The notes beneath the pieces were generated by a model, which worked only from the letters and a program-made list of their open reading frames with translations, was not told where the DNA came from and searched no databases. A stretch of DNA of 14,503 nucleotides from Syntrophomonas sp. UBA4911 (GTDB taxonomy: Bacteria; Bacillota; Syntrophomonadia; Syntrophomonadales; Syntrophomonadaceae). The stretch lies in NCBI GenBank assembly GCA_002398105.1, contig DHCD01000040.1, forward strand, positions 1-14,503. The letters are read 5' to 3'. Position 1 is the stretch's first letter. Each line of letters opens with the position of its first letter. The position numbers and the translations under genes are program-made. Below are positions 1 to 7,736 of this stretch, piece by piece.

Positions 1-1
1 C

Positions 2-589
2 TGGGAATGGGTTATCCTGCGCCCAGAGTTTACTGCCCTGGCGGATCAGCAGCGGATTCAGAACCACCGGCTGCATGTACTGGTTACCATGGGGGGAAGC
101 GACCCGGCCGGATTTACCATCACCGCTCTGGAAGCACTGGATTTACTGGAGGATGATTTTGACACCACGGTAGTCCTGGGGGCGGCGTTTTCCAGAGAAG
201 CAGAGTTGCAGTCATTATTACTTAGAACTAAGCGCAAATTCACGATATTAAGAAATGTTAAAAATATGGCCGCGGTCATGGTCCAAGCCGATCTGGCGAT
301 AGCTTCCTTCGGCATGACGGCTTATGAGCTGGCCTGTATGGGGGTACCGGCGTTATATTTTTGCTTAACCGCAGACCATGCCGAATCATGCCAGGCTTTA
401 GTGGAGGCCGGGATGGCAGTAATCCTGGAAAAAAGAAGCTCAATAGGAAACATAGCTGATGAAATAAGGCTTTTGTTAAGGGACGGTAAGTACAGGCAGC
501 GTATGAAAGCTAATAGCCAAAAGGTAATGAATACAAATGGAGTTCAACGTATTGGGGCTGAAATAAATAAAATATTACTTACCGGATAG
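2..589 (+). CDS. PseG/SpsG-like nucleotide-sugar hydrolase/glycosyltransferase-fold protein, 5' end missing
   Basis: This is the last 195 codons of a gene that begins before the window; the frame is open from base 2. The fragment has the ILRPEF block (residues 5-10) and the MGGSDPAG loop (residues 30-37) typical of PseG and SpsG proteins. Further on is the GMTAYELACMGVPALYF segment, matching the nucleotide-binding second Rossmann domain of the GT28/GT-B fold. PseG removes UDP from a diacetamido-trideoxy-altrose in pseudaminic acid synthesis, and SpsG acts in spore-coat polysaccharide synthesis. The catalytic N-terminal His of PseG would lie outside the window, so the two roles cannot be separated. 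An internal ATG at 89 falls inside the conserved GGSDP block, so it is not the start. Its stop overlaps the ribosome binding site of the next gene. The family call is solid and the exact substrate is unknown. Confidence 0.8.
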   Translation, partial: WEWVILRPEFTALADQQRIQNHRLHVLVTMGGSDPAGFTITALEALDLLEDDFDTTVVLGAAFSREAELQSLLLRTKRKFTILRNVKNMAAVMVQADLAIASFGMTAYELACMGVPALYFCLTADHAESCQALVEAGMAVILEKRSSIGNIADEIRLLLRDGKYRQRMKANSQKVMNTNGVQRIGAEINKILLTG

Positions 590-598
590 GAGCATAAA

Positions 599-1507
599 AT
601 GGATATGGAGTGGAAAGGACATCGCGGAGAAATTCTAAATCAAGTTAAGGGCTTTGATGTTATTGAGTGCGAAAGCTGCGGTTTTAAACATATTGTGCCA
701 ATCCCGGATACGGATGAATTGGACAAGGTTTATCGCGAGGAATACTATTCGCAAGAGAAGCCGTTTTACCTTGAACGTTACAGAGAAGATTTGGAATGGT
801 GGAATTTAGTTTATGATGAGCGCTATGATACTTTTGAAAGTTTAATGCATGGAAAACAGCGTCGTATATTAGATATAGGTTCAGGTCCCGGATTTTTTCT
901 GTTGCGGGGAAAAGAACGCGGCTGGGATACATTAGGCATAGAACCTTCCGTAAAGGCAGTGGAGCATAGCCGGGGTCTGGGATTAAATATTGTTGAAGAT
1001 TTTCTGGATGCTAAAACAGCTTCCGCCTTAGGCAAATTCGACGTTGTGCATATGAGCGAAGTGCTGGAGCATATCCCAAATCCAAAAGGCATGCTGCAGT
1101 TGGCGTATGATTTACTTAATCCGGAGGGATTGGTTTGTGTAGTAGTTCCTAATGACTATAATCCTATTCAAAAAATGCTAGCCTCATCTTGCGGGTACAA
1201 CCCTTGGTGGGTCGTTCCTCCCCATCATATAAATTATTTTGATTTTACATCCTTAAGTCGTTTGTTAAGAGAAGTTGGTTTCAAACCCGTTTATCAGGAA
1301 GCCACGTTTCCCATTGATCTTTTTTTGCTGATGGGAGATAACTATGTTGGCAACGATGAACTGGGCAGAAATTGTCATGCAAAACGCAAGCAGCTTGAGC
1401 TTAATATAGACCGGGCGGAATCTTCCGACCGTAAGCGAGATATATATCGGCAGTTGGCTGATTGGGGCATTGGACGGGAAGTGTTTATTGTAGGTAAAAG
1501 TATATAA
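599..1507 (+). CDS. Class I SAM-dependent methyltransferase
   Basis: A 302-residue protein. A CxxCGF pair (Cys24, Cys27) near the N-terminus resembles half of the zinc ribbon of sugar methyltransferases. The SAM-binding motif I is LDIGSGPG at residues 91-98, followed by the acidic GIEPS strand. FDVVHMSEVLEHIPNP is the motif IV region of the Methyltransf_11/12/23 type. The PPHHINYFDFTSLSRLL segment is common in methyltransferases of surface-polysaccharide clusters. The start is ATG 599, with AGGAG at 588-592 that overlaps the upstream stop. It probably methylates a sugar, a sugar nucleotide or a glycan chain in the cytoplasm; O-, N- or C-methylation cannot be decided. The protein appears full length. 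Confidence 0.85.
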   Translation: MDMEWKGHRGEILNQVKGFDVIECESCGFKHIVPIPDTDELDKVYREEYYSQEKPFYLERYREDLEWWNLVYDERYDTFESLMHGKQRRILDIGSGPGFFLLRGKERGWDTLGIEPSVKAVEHSRGLGLNIVEDFLDAKTASALGKFDVVHMSEVLEHIPNPKGMLQLAYDLLNPEGLVCVVVPNDYNPIQKMLASSCGYNPWWVVPPHHINYFDFTSLSRLLREVGFKPVYQEATFPIDLFLLMGDNYVGNDELGRNCHAKRKQLELNIDRAESSDRKRDIYRQLADWGIGREVFIVGKSI

Positions 1508-1550
1508 TTGGGGATATAGATTATTGTGTTTGCTAAGAAAGTTGTGACTT

Positions 1551-1556
1551 GAGAGG
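1551..1556 (+). promoter_or_regulatory. Ribosome binding site that selects the ATG at 1566
   Basis: GAGAGG lies nine bases before ATG 1566 but only three bases before an in-frame TTG at 1560. The spacing therefore favours ATG 1566 as the start of the radical SAM gene. Confidence 0.7.
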
Positions 1557-1565
1557 TATTTGTAC

Positions 1566-2621
1566 ATGAATGGTATTTTTAAACATGAAATAACGGATAT
1601 ACTGGCAGCTGATACATTTCTTGACATCAGTAACTTCATTCCTCGTACACGTCCTGATTATCAGGCTTATGCACAAGCGGTATATAATTTAAAACTCTCC
1701 ACAGGTTTTCCCAGCACATTACATATAGAACCTACAAATTACTGTAATCAATCTTGCTATATGTGTTTACATCCTTCTTCAAAAAGAGAAAAAAAGCATA
1801 TTGATGAGTGCATGGCCATTAAAGCCATTGATGAATGTGCGGCTTTGGGTGTGTATGCAGTTCATTTTTTCTTTTTTGGAGAGCCATTTTTGAATAAAAA
1901 TACCATTGAATATATGAGGTATGCAAAAGAAAAGCAGATCCCACTTGTTTCTACAACTACTAACTTTACGACTGTTAACGATGAAGAAATATTTAAACTT
2001 GTTGATTATAATATTGATTCGATTCATATATCATTCGAGGGATTGAGCAGGGAACGGTATCGACAAATCAGGGGAACTGACCACTATGATACGGTGATAA
2101 GAAATCTTAATAAGCTGATTGCTTATAAAAAAGAAAAAGGAACTGAGAAACCTTGGATTGCATTGACTTATGTGAGAACGACCGAAACAGACGCTGAAAT
2201 AAATGAATATAAAAGGACCTGGCAGGGCGTAGTCAATGATATTCATATAAGTCCTCAGTTTTATTATTTCGGAAGAGCCAAAATAGCTATGGGGAAATAT
2301 TTTGTGAATTCTGAGAATATCATGAGACGAAATGACGAATACAGGGTTCCATGCCGACAATTATGGCTTAGGCTAGTTTTACTTTCAAATGGTAACTTGG
2401 TACCATGCAGTCAAAATATGGATGGAGAGGTTAGCGTTGGAAATTACAACGAAATTTCTATCGCAGATGCTTGGACAGGAGGAAAAATGGCAAACTTGCG
2501 AATGCAACATCTCTCAGGATTGTTTAACGATGATTGTATTTGTAAAGATTGTATTGATTGGGATTGGAGTGGAAAATTCGATAATCGACCAATCTTAATT
2601 GACCTCCCAAAAATAAGATAA
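1566..2621 (+). CDS. Radical SAM protein with SPASM-type C-terminal cluster domain
   Basis: A 351-residue enzyme counted from ATG 1566. The radical SAM [4Fe-4S] motif CxxxCxxC is Cys60, Cys64 and Cys67 within EPTNYCNQSCYMC. The FFFFGEPFLN segment is the GGEP-like SAM-contacting strand, here FGEP. The C-terminal domain has more cysteines (263, 281, 324, 326, 329) arranged like a SPASM/Twitch auxiliary cluster domain, including the NGNLVPCS strand. The family makes 5'-deoxyadenosyl radicals; SPASM members modify peptides or act on sugars, for example as dehydrogenases or epimerases. Its position between two methyltransferases suggests a sugar or glycan substrate (inference). No peptide precursor gene is visible nearby. 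Base composition is clearly AT-rich compared with the transketolase genes downstream. Confidence 0.85.
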   Translation: MNGIFKHEITDILAADTFLDISNFIPRTRPDYQAYAQAVYNLKLSTGFPSTLHIEPTNYCNQSCYMCLHPSSKREKKHIDECMAIKAIDECAALGVYAVHFFFFGEPFLNKNTIEYMRYAKEKQIPLVSTTTNFTTVNDEEIFKLVDYNIDSIHISFEGLSRERYRQIRGTDHYDTVIRNLNKLIAYKKEKGTEKPWIALTYVRTTETDAEINEYKRTWQGVVNDIHISPQFYYFGRAKIAMGKYFVNSENIMRRNDEYRVPCRQLWLRLVLLSNGNLVPCSQNMDGEVSVGNYNEISIADAWTGGKMANLRMQHLSGLFNDDCICKDCIDWDWSGKFDNRPILIDLPKIR

Positions 2622-2634
2622 GGGGAAAATTATT

Positions 2635-3864
2635 ATGGAAAAAAGTTATGTGGCCATAGAAACACTTGAGCATTGCCCTGTTTGTAAAATCTCTGTAGAA
2701 AATGCTGATAATATTTTAGATAGTTATACAGAAGTTGATGGTAGGCGATATTTCTATACTATAGATATCTGTAAAAGTTGTGGAGCTATATATTCAGTAA
2801 AACGTTCAAAGAATCAATGTTTTTATACAGAACAGTATGATGCGGAAAAAGAGCACAGCCATCAAAATGACCAATCTGCCCCTCTTATTTCGTCTTGTAT
2901 ATGGAATGTAGAAACCAAGAAAAGGCAAGTTGAAGAAATCATTTCATTCCTGCAAAAACCTTCAAATACATACCTTGAAGTTGGATCATCAGATGGAACA
3001 TTATTCCGCATGGTCAAACAACGATTGCAAGGATCCGGGCAGGTATTTTCTGAAGCACTGCTTATAGAAAGTAGTGGAGCATCGAATTATTGTTCTAATA
3101 TTGAGGGATGCCAAGTTATTAACCAGTCAATTATGTCTAAAAATGTTATGCTGCCAAATAATACATATGATATTGCAGTTTTTTCACATTGTCTTGAACA
3201 TTTTGAAATGCCCCGCGATGTAATAAAGAAAATAAGAAAATCTCTTTCTGATGATGGCTTATTATATATAGAAGTTCCTGATGGTATGAGATGTGACCGT
3301 AGCCTTTCATATCCTCTGGGCTATTTTCATGTGGTTAATTATAATTTATTGAATCTCTCATGGATGATACGTAGTGAGGGTTTTGAAATAATTGATTTGA
3401 TCCAACGTGATCATTATCCGGGTATTAGGCTTATTGCTAAAAAATCTTGTCTATTTTCTGTTGATGAACCATTAAAGGAATCCTATTTTTGGGCTAAAGG
3501 GGCTCTTAATCAGTGGTTGAATGCTGTGGATATGGTAAAAGGGAAAATTGTTAAATTGAATATAGAAAAACAGGAAAAAAAAGTATTGTTATATGGCTGC
3601 GGAACTCATACAAGAGCATTGATTGATGCTTTACCATACTTAGAATTATGTGATTTTACTGATAGTAATCCTCGAATAAAATTATTTAACAATAAACCAG
3701 TTATTCCGATTGATATGGTTGATTTTAAAATCTATGATTATGTAATAATATCATCTTATGCTTATCAGGATGATATTTTTAAAAGAATTGTTTCCACAGG
3801 ATGCCCCTTTGAAAAAATTGTGCGGTTGTATGATACTGTTTTTTCATATGATCAAGGTTTCTAG
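2635..3864 (+). CDS. Sugar C-methyltransferase-like protein, three-domain architecture
   Basis: A 409-residue protein with the layout of the TylC3/NovU group. It has an N-terminal zinc-binding region with two Cys pairs (Cys14/Cys17 and Cys46/Cys49), then a SAM domain with motif EVGSSDG at residues 115-121 and SHCLEHFEMP in the motif IV region. A C-terminal Rossmann-like segment starting VLLYGCGTHTRALIDAL ends in YDYVIISSYAYQDDI, the Methyltransf_14-type domain. Known members C-methylate dTDP-4-keto-6-deoxy sugars. The start is ATG 2635, preceded by AAGGGG at 2620-2625. This gene is the most AT-rich in the window: a hand count gives 17 G+C in the 60 bases 3121-3180, against 41 of 60 at 5101-5160. 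That suggests a separate origin. The family call is firm and the substrate is unknown. Confidence 0.85.
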   Translation: MEKSYVAIETLEHCPVCKISVENADNILDSYTEVDGRRYFYTIDICKSCGAIYSVKRSKNQCFYTEQYDAEKEHSHQNDQSAPLISSCIWNVETKKRQVEEIISFLQKPSNTYLEVGSSDGTLFRMVKQRLQGSGQVFSEALLIESSGASNYCSNIEGCQVINQSIMSKNVMLPNNTYDIAVFSHCLEHFEMPRDVIKKIRKSLSDDGLLYIEVPDGMRCDRSLSYPLGYFHVVNYNLLNLSWMIRSEGFEIIDLIQRDHYPGIRLIAKKSCLFSVDEPLKESYFWAKGALNQWLNAVDMVKGKIVKLNIEKQEKKVLLYGCGTHTRALIDALPYLELCDFTDSNPRIKLFNNKPVIPIDMVDFKIYDYVIISSYAYQDDIFKRIVSTGCPFEKIVRLYDTVFSYDQGF

Positions 3865-3880
3865 TTGTAAAATAAGGTTG

Positions 3881-4765
3881 GTGTTTACTACGAACAATAA
3901 AAAAGATTCAGAATTACAATTGATGAAATTAGCATGCAATATCCGTATCGGCTGTATGACGGCAATTTTTCATGCCGGCTCCGGCCATCCCGGGGGGGCT
4001 CTTTCTTGTGCTGATCTAATGGCTTATTTATGGGACCAGGAAATTCGTTTTGATAAAAATAATTCCGAGTGGGAGGGAAGAGATCGTTTTATTCTCTCCA
4101 AGGGACATGCCTGCCCTGCGCTTTATGCAGCAGCAGCGGAAATGGGAGTCATTTCTCGTTCACAACTTATAACTCTTAGAAAGCTGGGCAGTCCATTACA
4201 GGGACACCCTCATGTCAAAGCGCTGCCTTGGGTGGAGACCAGTACCGGCTCGCTGGGCCAGGGTTTTTCTGTAGCGGTAGGAATGGCTATGGGACTCAGG
4301 TATCAGCATAATGATGCCCGTATCTATGTTATGCTGGGCGATGGTGAACTACAGGAAGGAGAGGTGTGGGAAGGGGCCATGTGTGCAGCCCACTATAAAC
4401 TGGATAACCTGTGTGCAGTAATAGATTATAACCAGATGCAGAGTGACGATTTGAACCAGAATATAATGGCCGTTGAACCGTTACGGGCTAAATGGGAGGC
4501 GTTTAACTGGAATGTTATTGAGATTAATGGCCATGATTTTTCGGAAATAGAGCGTGCTTTTAATCTTGCCAGAGAATGTTACAGTAAGCCTACGGTAATT
4601 ATTGCCCATACCATAAAAGGTAAAGGCATTTCATATATGGAAGGCTCGCCGTTATGGCATGGCAGTGTGAAACTCAGCCATGATGATATGGTTAAAGGGT
4701 TACAGGACCTGGGGGTAAATGAAACAGATATTCGGAGGTACATAGATGGAACAGCCTGGAACTAG
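3881..4765 (+). CDS. Transketolase-like protein, N-terminal (ThDP-binding) subunit
   Basis: About 294 residues from GTG 3881. It carries the transketolase N-half motifs: GSGHPGGAL (residues 33-41), SKGHACPALYA, GHPH, STGSLGQG, and the thiamine diphosphate/Mg signature from GDGE (153-156) to IDYN (Asn184). HTIKGKGISYMEG and a WHG His follow near the C-terminus. The protein is one half of a split transketolase; its partner starts inside its 3' end with a 20-base overlap. The frame is open upstream to 3758, but that start would overlap the methyltransferase gene by 107 bases. GTG 3881 gives the usual family length; AAGG at 3874-3877 is rather close to it, so the exact start is uncertain (TTG 3878 and ATG 3923 are alternatives). 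In a glycan operon it is more likely a specialised ketol-transfer enzyme than the housekeeping pentose-phosphate enzyme (inference). Confidence 0.9.
   Translation: MFTTNNKKDSELQLMKLACNIRIGCMTAIFHAGSGHPGGALSCADLMAYLWDQEIRFDKNNSEWEGRDRFILSKGHACPALYAAAAEMGVISRSQLITLRKLGSPLQGHPHVKALPWVETSTGSLGQGFSVAVGMAMGLRYQHNDARIYVMLGDGELQEGEVWEGAMCAAHYKLDNLCAVIDYNQMQSDDLNQNIMAVEPLRAKWEAFNWNVIEINGHDFSEIERAFNLARECYSKPTVIIAHTIKGKGISYMEGSPLWHGSVKLSHDDMVKGLQDLGVNETDIRRYIDGTAWN
4734..4739 (+). promoter_or_regulatory. Strong ribosome binding site inside the upstream transketolase subunit gene
   Basis: GGAGGT lies six bases before ATG 4746 and within the coding end of the N-subunit gene. It fixes the start of the C subunit and implies coupled translation of the two subunits. 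Confidence 0.85.
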
Positions 4766-5726
4766 TCAAGAGCCGTTATTACTTGGCAGCAGCGGGGATT
4801 CTTTACGGGAAGCGTTTGGTAAATCTCTGGTAACCCTGGCTGATAGATATGATAATTTTGTAGTTCTGGATGCCGATGTTGCCGGTGGTACAGGTACGCA
4901 TCATTTCCGCCGGGCCTATCCCAAAAGGTTTTTCCAATTTGGGATAGCGGAGCAGAATATGATGGCGGTGGCGGCGGGGATGGCGGCAACCGGCTTGGTG
5001 CCGTTTGTAACAACGTTCGCAGTATTTTGCCTACGGGCTTATGAGCAAGCCCGCCTTTCGGTGGCTTATGCCGGTAGAAATGTGAAGATCGTTGCCAGCC
5101 ACCCCGGTTTGGATGTGGGGCCGGATGGAGGGTCGGCGCAAGCTCTGGAGGACTTGGCGGCCTTTCGTGCTATTCCCGGTATGGTAGTGGTTTCTCCTGC
5201 CGACCCGTTGGAGGTGGAACAGGCGACCGAGGCCATACTGAATTACAACGGGCCGGTATATATGCGGACGGGCCGCAGCCCTGTCCTGCGCGTTTTGCCA
5301 GCGGATTATAGTTTTGAATTGGGAAAAGGAAAAATCATTCAGGATGGAATAGATGCAACAATAGTAGCTTGCGGAGTAGAACTGGCCCGGGCTTTGACAG
5401 CGGCAGATTTATTAGCCCGGGAAAGTATTTCCGCCCGGGTGGTCAATATGTCTACCATCAAGCCTATTGATGATGAACTGCTAGCAAAATGTGCGCTGGA
5501 AACCGGTTGTATAGTCACTGCCGAAGATCATAATATTTACGGCGGACTGGGGAGTGCAGTGGCTGAATCGCTGGTGGGGAATCATCTCTGCCCGGCAGAA
5601 ATGGTCGGCATAAAAGACCGTTTTGGTGAGTCCGGAGAGCCGGAGGAGCTAGCTGAAAAATATGGTATTACAGCCGATTATATTTGCAAGGCAGTGAAAA
5701 AGGCTATTACTAGAAAACAGTATTAG
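4746..5726 (+). CDS. Transketolase-like protein, C-terminal (Pyr) subunit with an altered active-site motif
   Basis: A 326-residue partner of the preceding subunit. It contains the pyrimidine-binding domain with the catalytic Glu in GIAEQNMM (Glu69), which activates the ThDP aminopyrimidine, and the VTTFAVF segment. The C-terminal transketolase domain includes VVSPADPLEVEQA, TAEDHNIYGGLGSAV and KDRFGESG. The active-site block reads HPGLDVGPDGGSAQALED. Transketolases and DXS normally have DGxxHQ here, and the His (His473 in E. coli TktA by my recollection) contacts the donor substrate. In this protein that position is Ala131. The first His of the block is kept. The loss suggests a changed donor or reaction, not simple decay, because all other motifs are intact. 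It overlaps the N-subunit gene by 20 bases. Confidence 0.9.
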   Translation: MEQPGTSQEPLLLGSSGDSLREAFGKSLVTLADRYDNFVVLDADVAGGTGTHHFRRAYPKRFFQFGIAEQNMMAVAAGMAATGLVPFVTTFAVFCLRAYEQARLSVAYAGRNVKIVASHPGLDVGPDGGSAQALEDLAAFRAIPGMVVVSPADPLEVEQATEAILNYNGPVYMRTGRSPVLRVLPADYSFELGKGKIIQDGIDATIVACGVELARALTAADLLARESISARVVNMSTIKPIDDELLAKCALETGCIVTAEDHNIYGGLGSAVAESLVGNHLCPAEMVGIKDRFGESGEPEELAEKYGITADYICKAVKKAITRKQY

Positions 5727-5752
5727 GCATATAGAGAAGGCTATTATAAATT

Positions 5753-5758
5753 GGGAGG
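5753..5758 (+). promoter_or_regulatory. Ribosome binding site for the GTG-initiated SDR gene
   Basis: GGGAGG lies five bases before GTG 5764. It supports the non-ATG start; no better in-frame start is seen nearby. Confidence 0.8.
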
Positions 5759-5763
5759 TAATT

Positions 5764-6513
5764 GTGAGTAAGTTAGACAATAAAATAGCGTTGATTACTG
5801 GTGGAAGTAGGGGCATTGGCAAAGCTATCAGTATGGCCATGGCTAAAGAAGGGGCTAAGATAGTTTTAACTTATCGCGAACAATCTGATGCTGCAAAAGA
5901 AGTTGTTAACCGAATTCAAGCTAAGGGAGGACAAGCACTAAGCCTTCAGATGGATGTGAGAAATCGGTATGAAGTAAATCAGGTAATAAAGACGATTGAA
6001 TCTATCTTTGGTAGTTTAGACATATTGGTGAATAATGCCGGGATTAACAAACCTACTGATTTTGACCAAATAACGGAAGAAGACTGGGATGAAATAATGG
6101 GAGTTAATCTAAAAGGCCCGTTTATATGCTGTCAGGAAGCTTTACCTTTATTAAAGAGAGATGGTGGCGGCAGTATTATTAATATTGGCTCTGTCAGTGG
6201 ACAATATGGGGGACCCAGAACAGCTCATTATGCTGCAAGCAAGGCTGGCTTGATATCATTGGGACAGGTTATTGCTCGTTTTGGAGCCCAATATAATATC
6301 CGTTGTAATACAGTTGCAGCCGGACTAATTCAATCCGAAATGGCTCAGGCTGGACTTCAGGCTGGTACGGTAGGAAAAGCTGCGGAGGGCATTTTGCTGG
6401 GGAGATTAGGAAGTGTGGATGAAGTGGCTGAGGTAGTTGTTTTTCTGGCATCGGATGATTCCAGTTACGTTACTGCTCAAACTATTAATGTCAACGGAGG
6501 CTTATATTTTTGA
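5764..6513 (+). CDS. Short-chain dehydrogenase/reductase (FabG-like)
   Basis: A 249-residue classical SDR, the usual family length. The NAD(P)-binding motif TGGSRGIG is at residues 12-19, followed by LVNNAG. The catalytic Ser143, Tyr156 and Lys160 are present (GSVSG and YAASK). VNVNGG-type C-terminal ending (here INVNGG) is also present. The Arg in TYREQ after the second beta strand hints at an NADPH preference (inference). Genes of this type are often labelled 3-oxoacyl-ACP reductase, but the setting directly after a split transketolase suggests reduction of a keto group made by that enzyme, or oxidation of a sugar hydroxyl. It begins 37 bases after the transketolase gene and overlaps the next gene by four bases (TTGA). 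Confidence 0.88.
   Translation: MSKLDNKIALITGGSRGIGKAISMAMAKEGAKIVLTYREQSDAAKEVVNRIQAKGGQALSLQMDVRNRYEVNQVIKTIESIFGSLDILVNNAGINKPTDFDQITEEDWDEIMGVNLKGPFICCQEALPLLKRDGGGSIINIGSVSGQYGGPRTAHYAASKAGLISLGQVIARFGAQYNIRCNTVAAGLIQSEMAQAGLQAGTVGKAAEGILLGRLGSVDEVAEVVVFLASDDSSYVTAQTINVNGGLYF
6496..6500 (+). promoter_or_regulatory. Ribosome binding site for the TTG-initiated ATP-grasp gene
   Basis: GGAGG sits nine bases before TTG 6510, within the 3' end of the SDR gene. It supports a TTG start that overlaps the SDR stop codon as TTGA. Confidence 0.75.
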
Positions 6514-7736
6514 GTAAAACATTACTAGTAGTAAGCGGCGGAATAGAAGCCGTACCAGGGATATTGAAGGCCAAAGAAATGGGTTTGCATGTGGTGGTGA
6601 GTGATTATAATCCGGAAGCTCCGGGGTTTAGATATGCGGATGACCGGATTATCGCCAGCACTTATGATGTGCAGGAGACAGTAGCTGCAGCCGAGAAATA
6701 TCATAAAAATATTCGCCCCCTTGACGGTGTAATATGTGTTGCTTCCGATGTGCCATTGACGGTTGCCAGTGTGGCAGAAAAACTGGGGCTGCCGGGTTTA
6801 AGCATAGAGACGGCCAAATTGGCCGGTGATAAATTGGCCATGAAGGACCAACTGGTAAGAGAGGGGATTCCTGTTCCCTGGTATAAACCGGTAATGTCCA
6901 TACAGGAGTTGGATAAAGTTTGCCGGGTGAAAGGATTTCCATTAATAATAAAACCGGTGGACAGCAGAGGAGCACGCGGGGTTTTATTGCTTGACCGGGA
7001 TATAGATTTGCAGTGGGCCTTTAACACTGCCCAACAGAATTCGCCTACCGCCAGGGTTATGGCGGAGGAATTTATCAGCGGTCCGCAGATAAGCACGGAA
7101 GCGGTTATGGTTAATGGAATAGGCTATAATCTTGGCTTTTCAGATCGTAACTATGAATACCTGGAAAGGTTTAGACCTCACATTATCGAAAATGGGGGAA
7201 CCCAGCCTTCTATTCTTTCCGAGTCCATGCAAAAAGATATTGCTGATCTGGCTATTAAGGCGGGCAAGGCTTTGGGAGTTGTTAATGGTATTGTTAAGGG
7301 GGATATGGTATATGGACCCGATGGGCCTATGGTTATCGAGATTGCTACCAGGTTATCCGGGGGATATTTCAGTACTGATCAGATTCCGCTTCATACCGGG
7401 GTCGATATGCTGAAAGCGGCAATCAAACTGGCATTAGGCGAAGGAATAAAGCCACAGGAACTGGAGAAGAAGGGGAATAGGGCGGTAGCGATTCGCTATT
7501 TATTTCCTGCCCCAGGTCGGGTTGTTAGTATATCCGGGTTGGAAACAGCCAGGAAACAGGAGGGAATAGTACGCGCTGAAATAGTAGTTAAAATAGGGGA
7601 TATTATAACAACTCCTTGCAATTCCAATGATACGGCCGGATATGTGATAGCTGTGGCCGACCGGCATGAAGATGCGGTATCAAGATGTGTAAAAGCAGTG
7701 AATTCAATTAATGTGGAAACGGAGAAGTTGGTATGA
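6510..7736 (+). CDS. ATP-grasp carboxylate-amine ligase, carbamoyl-phosphate-synthase-like
   Basis: A 408-residue protein. The N-terminal preATP-grasp domain (about residues 1-110) starts LLVVSGGIEAVPGILKAKEMG. The ATP-grasp core (about 115-310) contains FPLIIKPVDSRGARGV, with Lys148 as the likely ATP contact. The C-terminal region resembles those of PurK/CPSase-like amino-acid ligases (RYLFPAPGRV). The Mg-binding Glu is in VIEIATRLSGG (Glu277), but the usual ExN pair reads Glu-Ile-Ala (Ala279); some CPS-like relatives also have Ala there, as far as I recall. Family members use ATP to form an acyl-phosphate and join it to an amine. Beside a deacetylase, it may attach an amino acid or other acid to a freed sugar amine (inference). 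The TTG start overlaps the SDR gene, and the stop overlaps the next start as ATGA. Confidence 0.85.
   Translation: MSKTLLVVSGGIEAVPGILKAKEMGLHVVVSDYNPEAPGFRYADDRIIASTYDVQETVAAAEKYHKNIRPLDGVICVASDVPLTVASVAEKLGLPGLSIETAKLAGDKLAMKDQLVREGIPVPWYKPVMSIQELDKVCRVKGFPLIIKPVDSRGARGVLLLDRDIDLQWAFNTAQQNSPTARVMAEEFISGPQISTEAVMVNGIGYNLGFSDRNYEYLERFRPHIIENGGTQPSILSESMQKDIADLAIKAGKALGVVNGIVKGDMVYGPDGPMVIEIATRLSGGYFSTDQIPLHTGVDMLKAAIKLALGEGIKPQELEKKGNRAVAIRYLFPAPGRVVSISGLETARKQEGIVRAEIVVKIGDIITTPCNSNDTAGYVIAVADRHEDAVSRCVKAVNSINVETEKLV

Noticed and set aside
1503..1508. TATAAT near the end of the first methyltransferase gene as an internal promoter.
   Set aside because: No -35 box at acceptable spacing was found; such hexamers are expected by chance in AT-rich DNA.
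1560..1565. TTG at 1560 as start of the radical SAM gene.
   Set aside because: The GAGAGG site is only three bases away, while ATG 1566 has normal spacing.
3758..3880. Upstream extension of the transketolase N-subunit gene to an ATG at 3758 (or 3848).
   Set aside because: It would overlap the conserved end of the C-methyltransferase gene by up to 107 bases, adds residues with no family match, and has no ribosome binding site. GTG 3881 fits the family length better.
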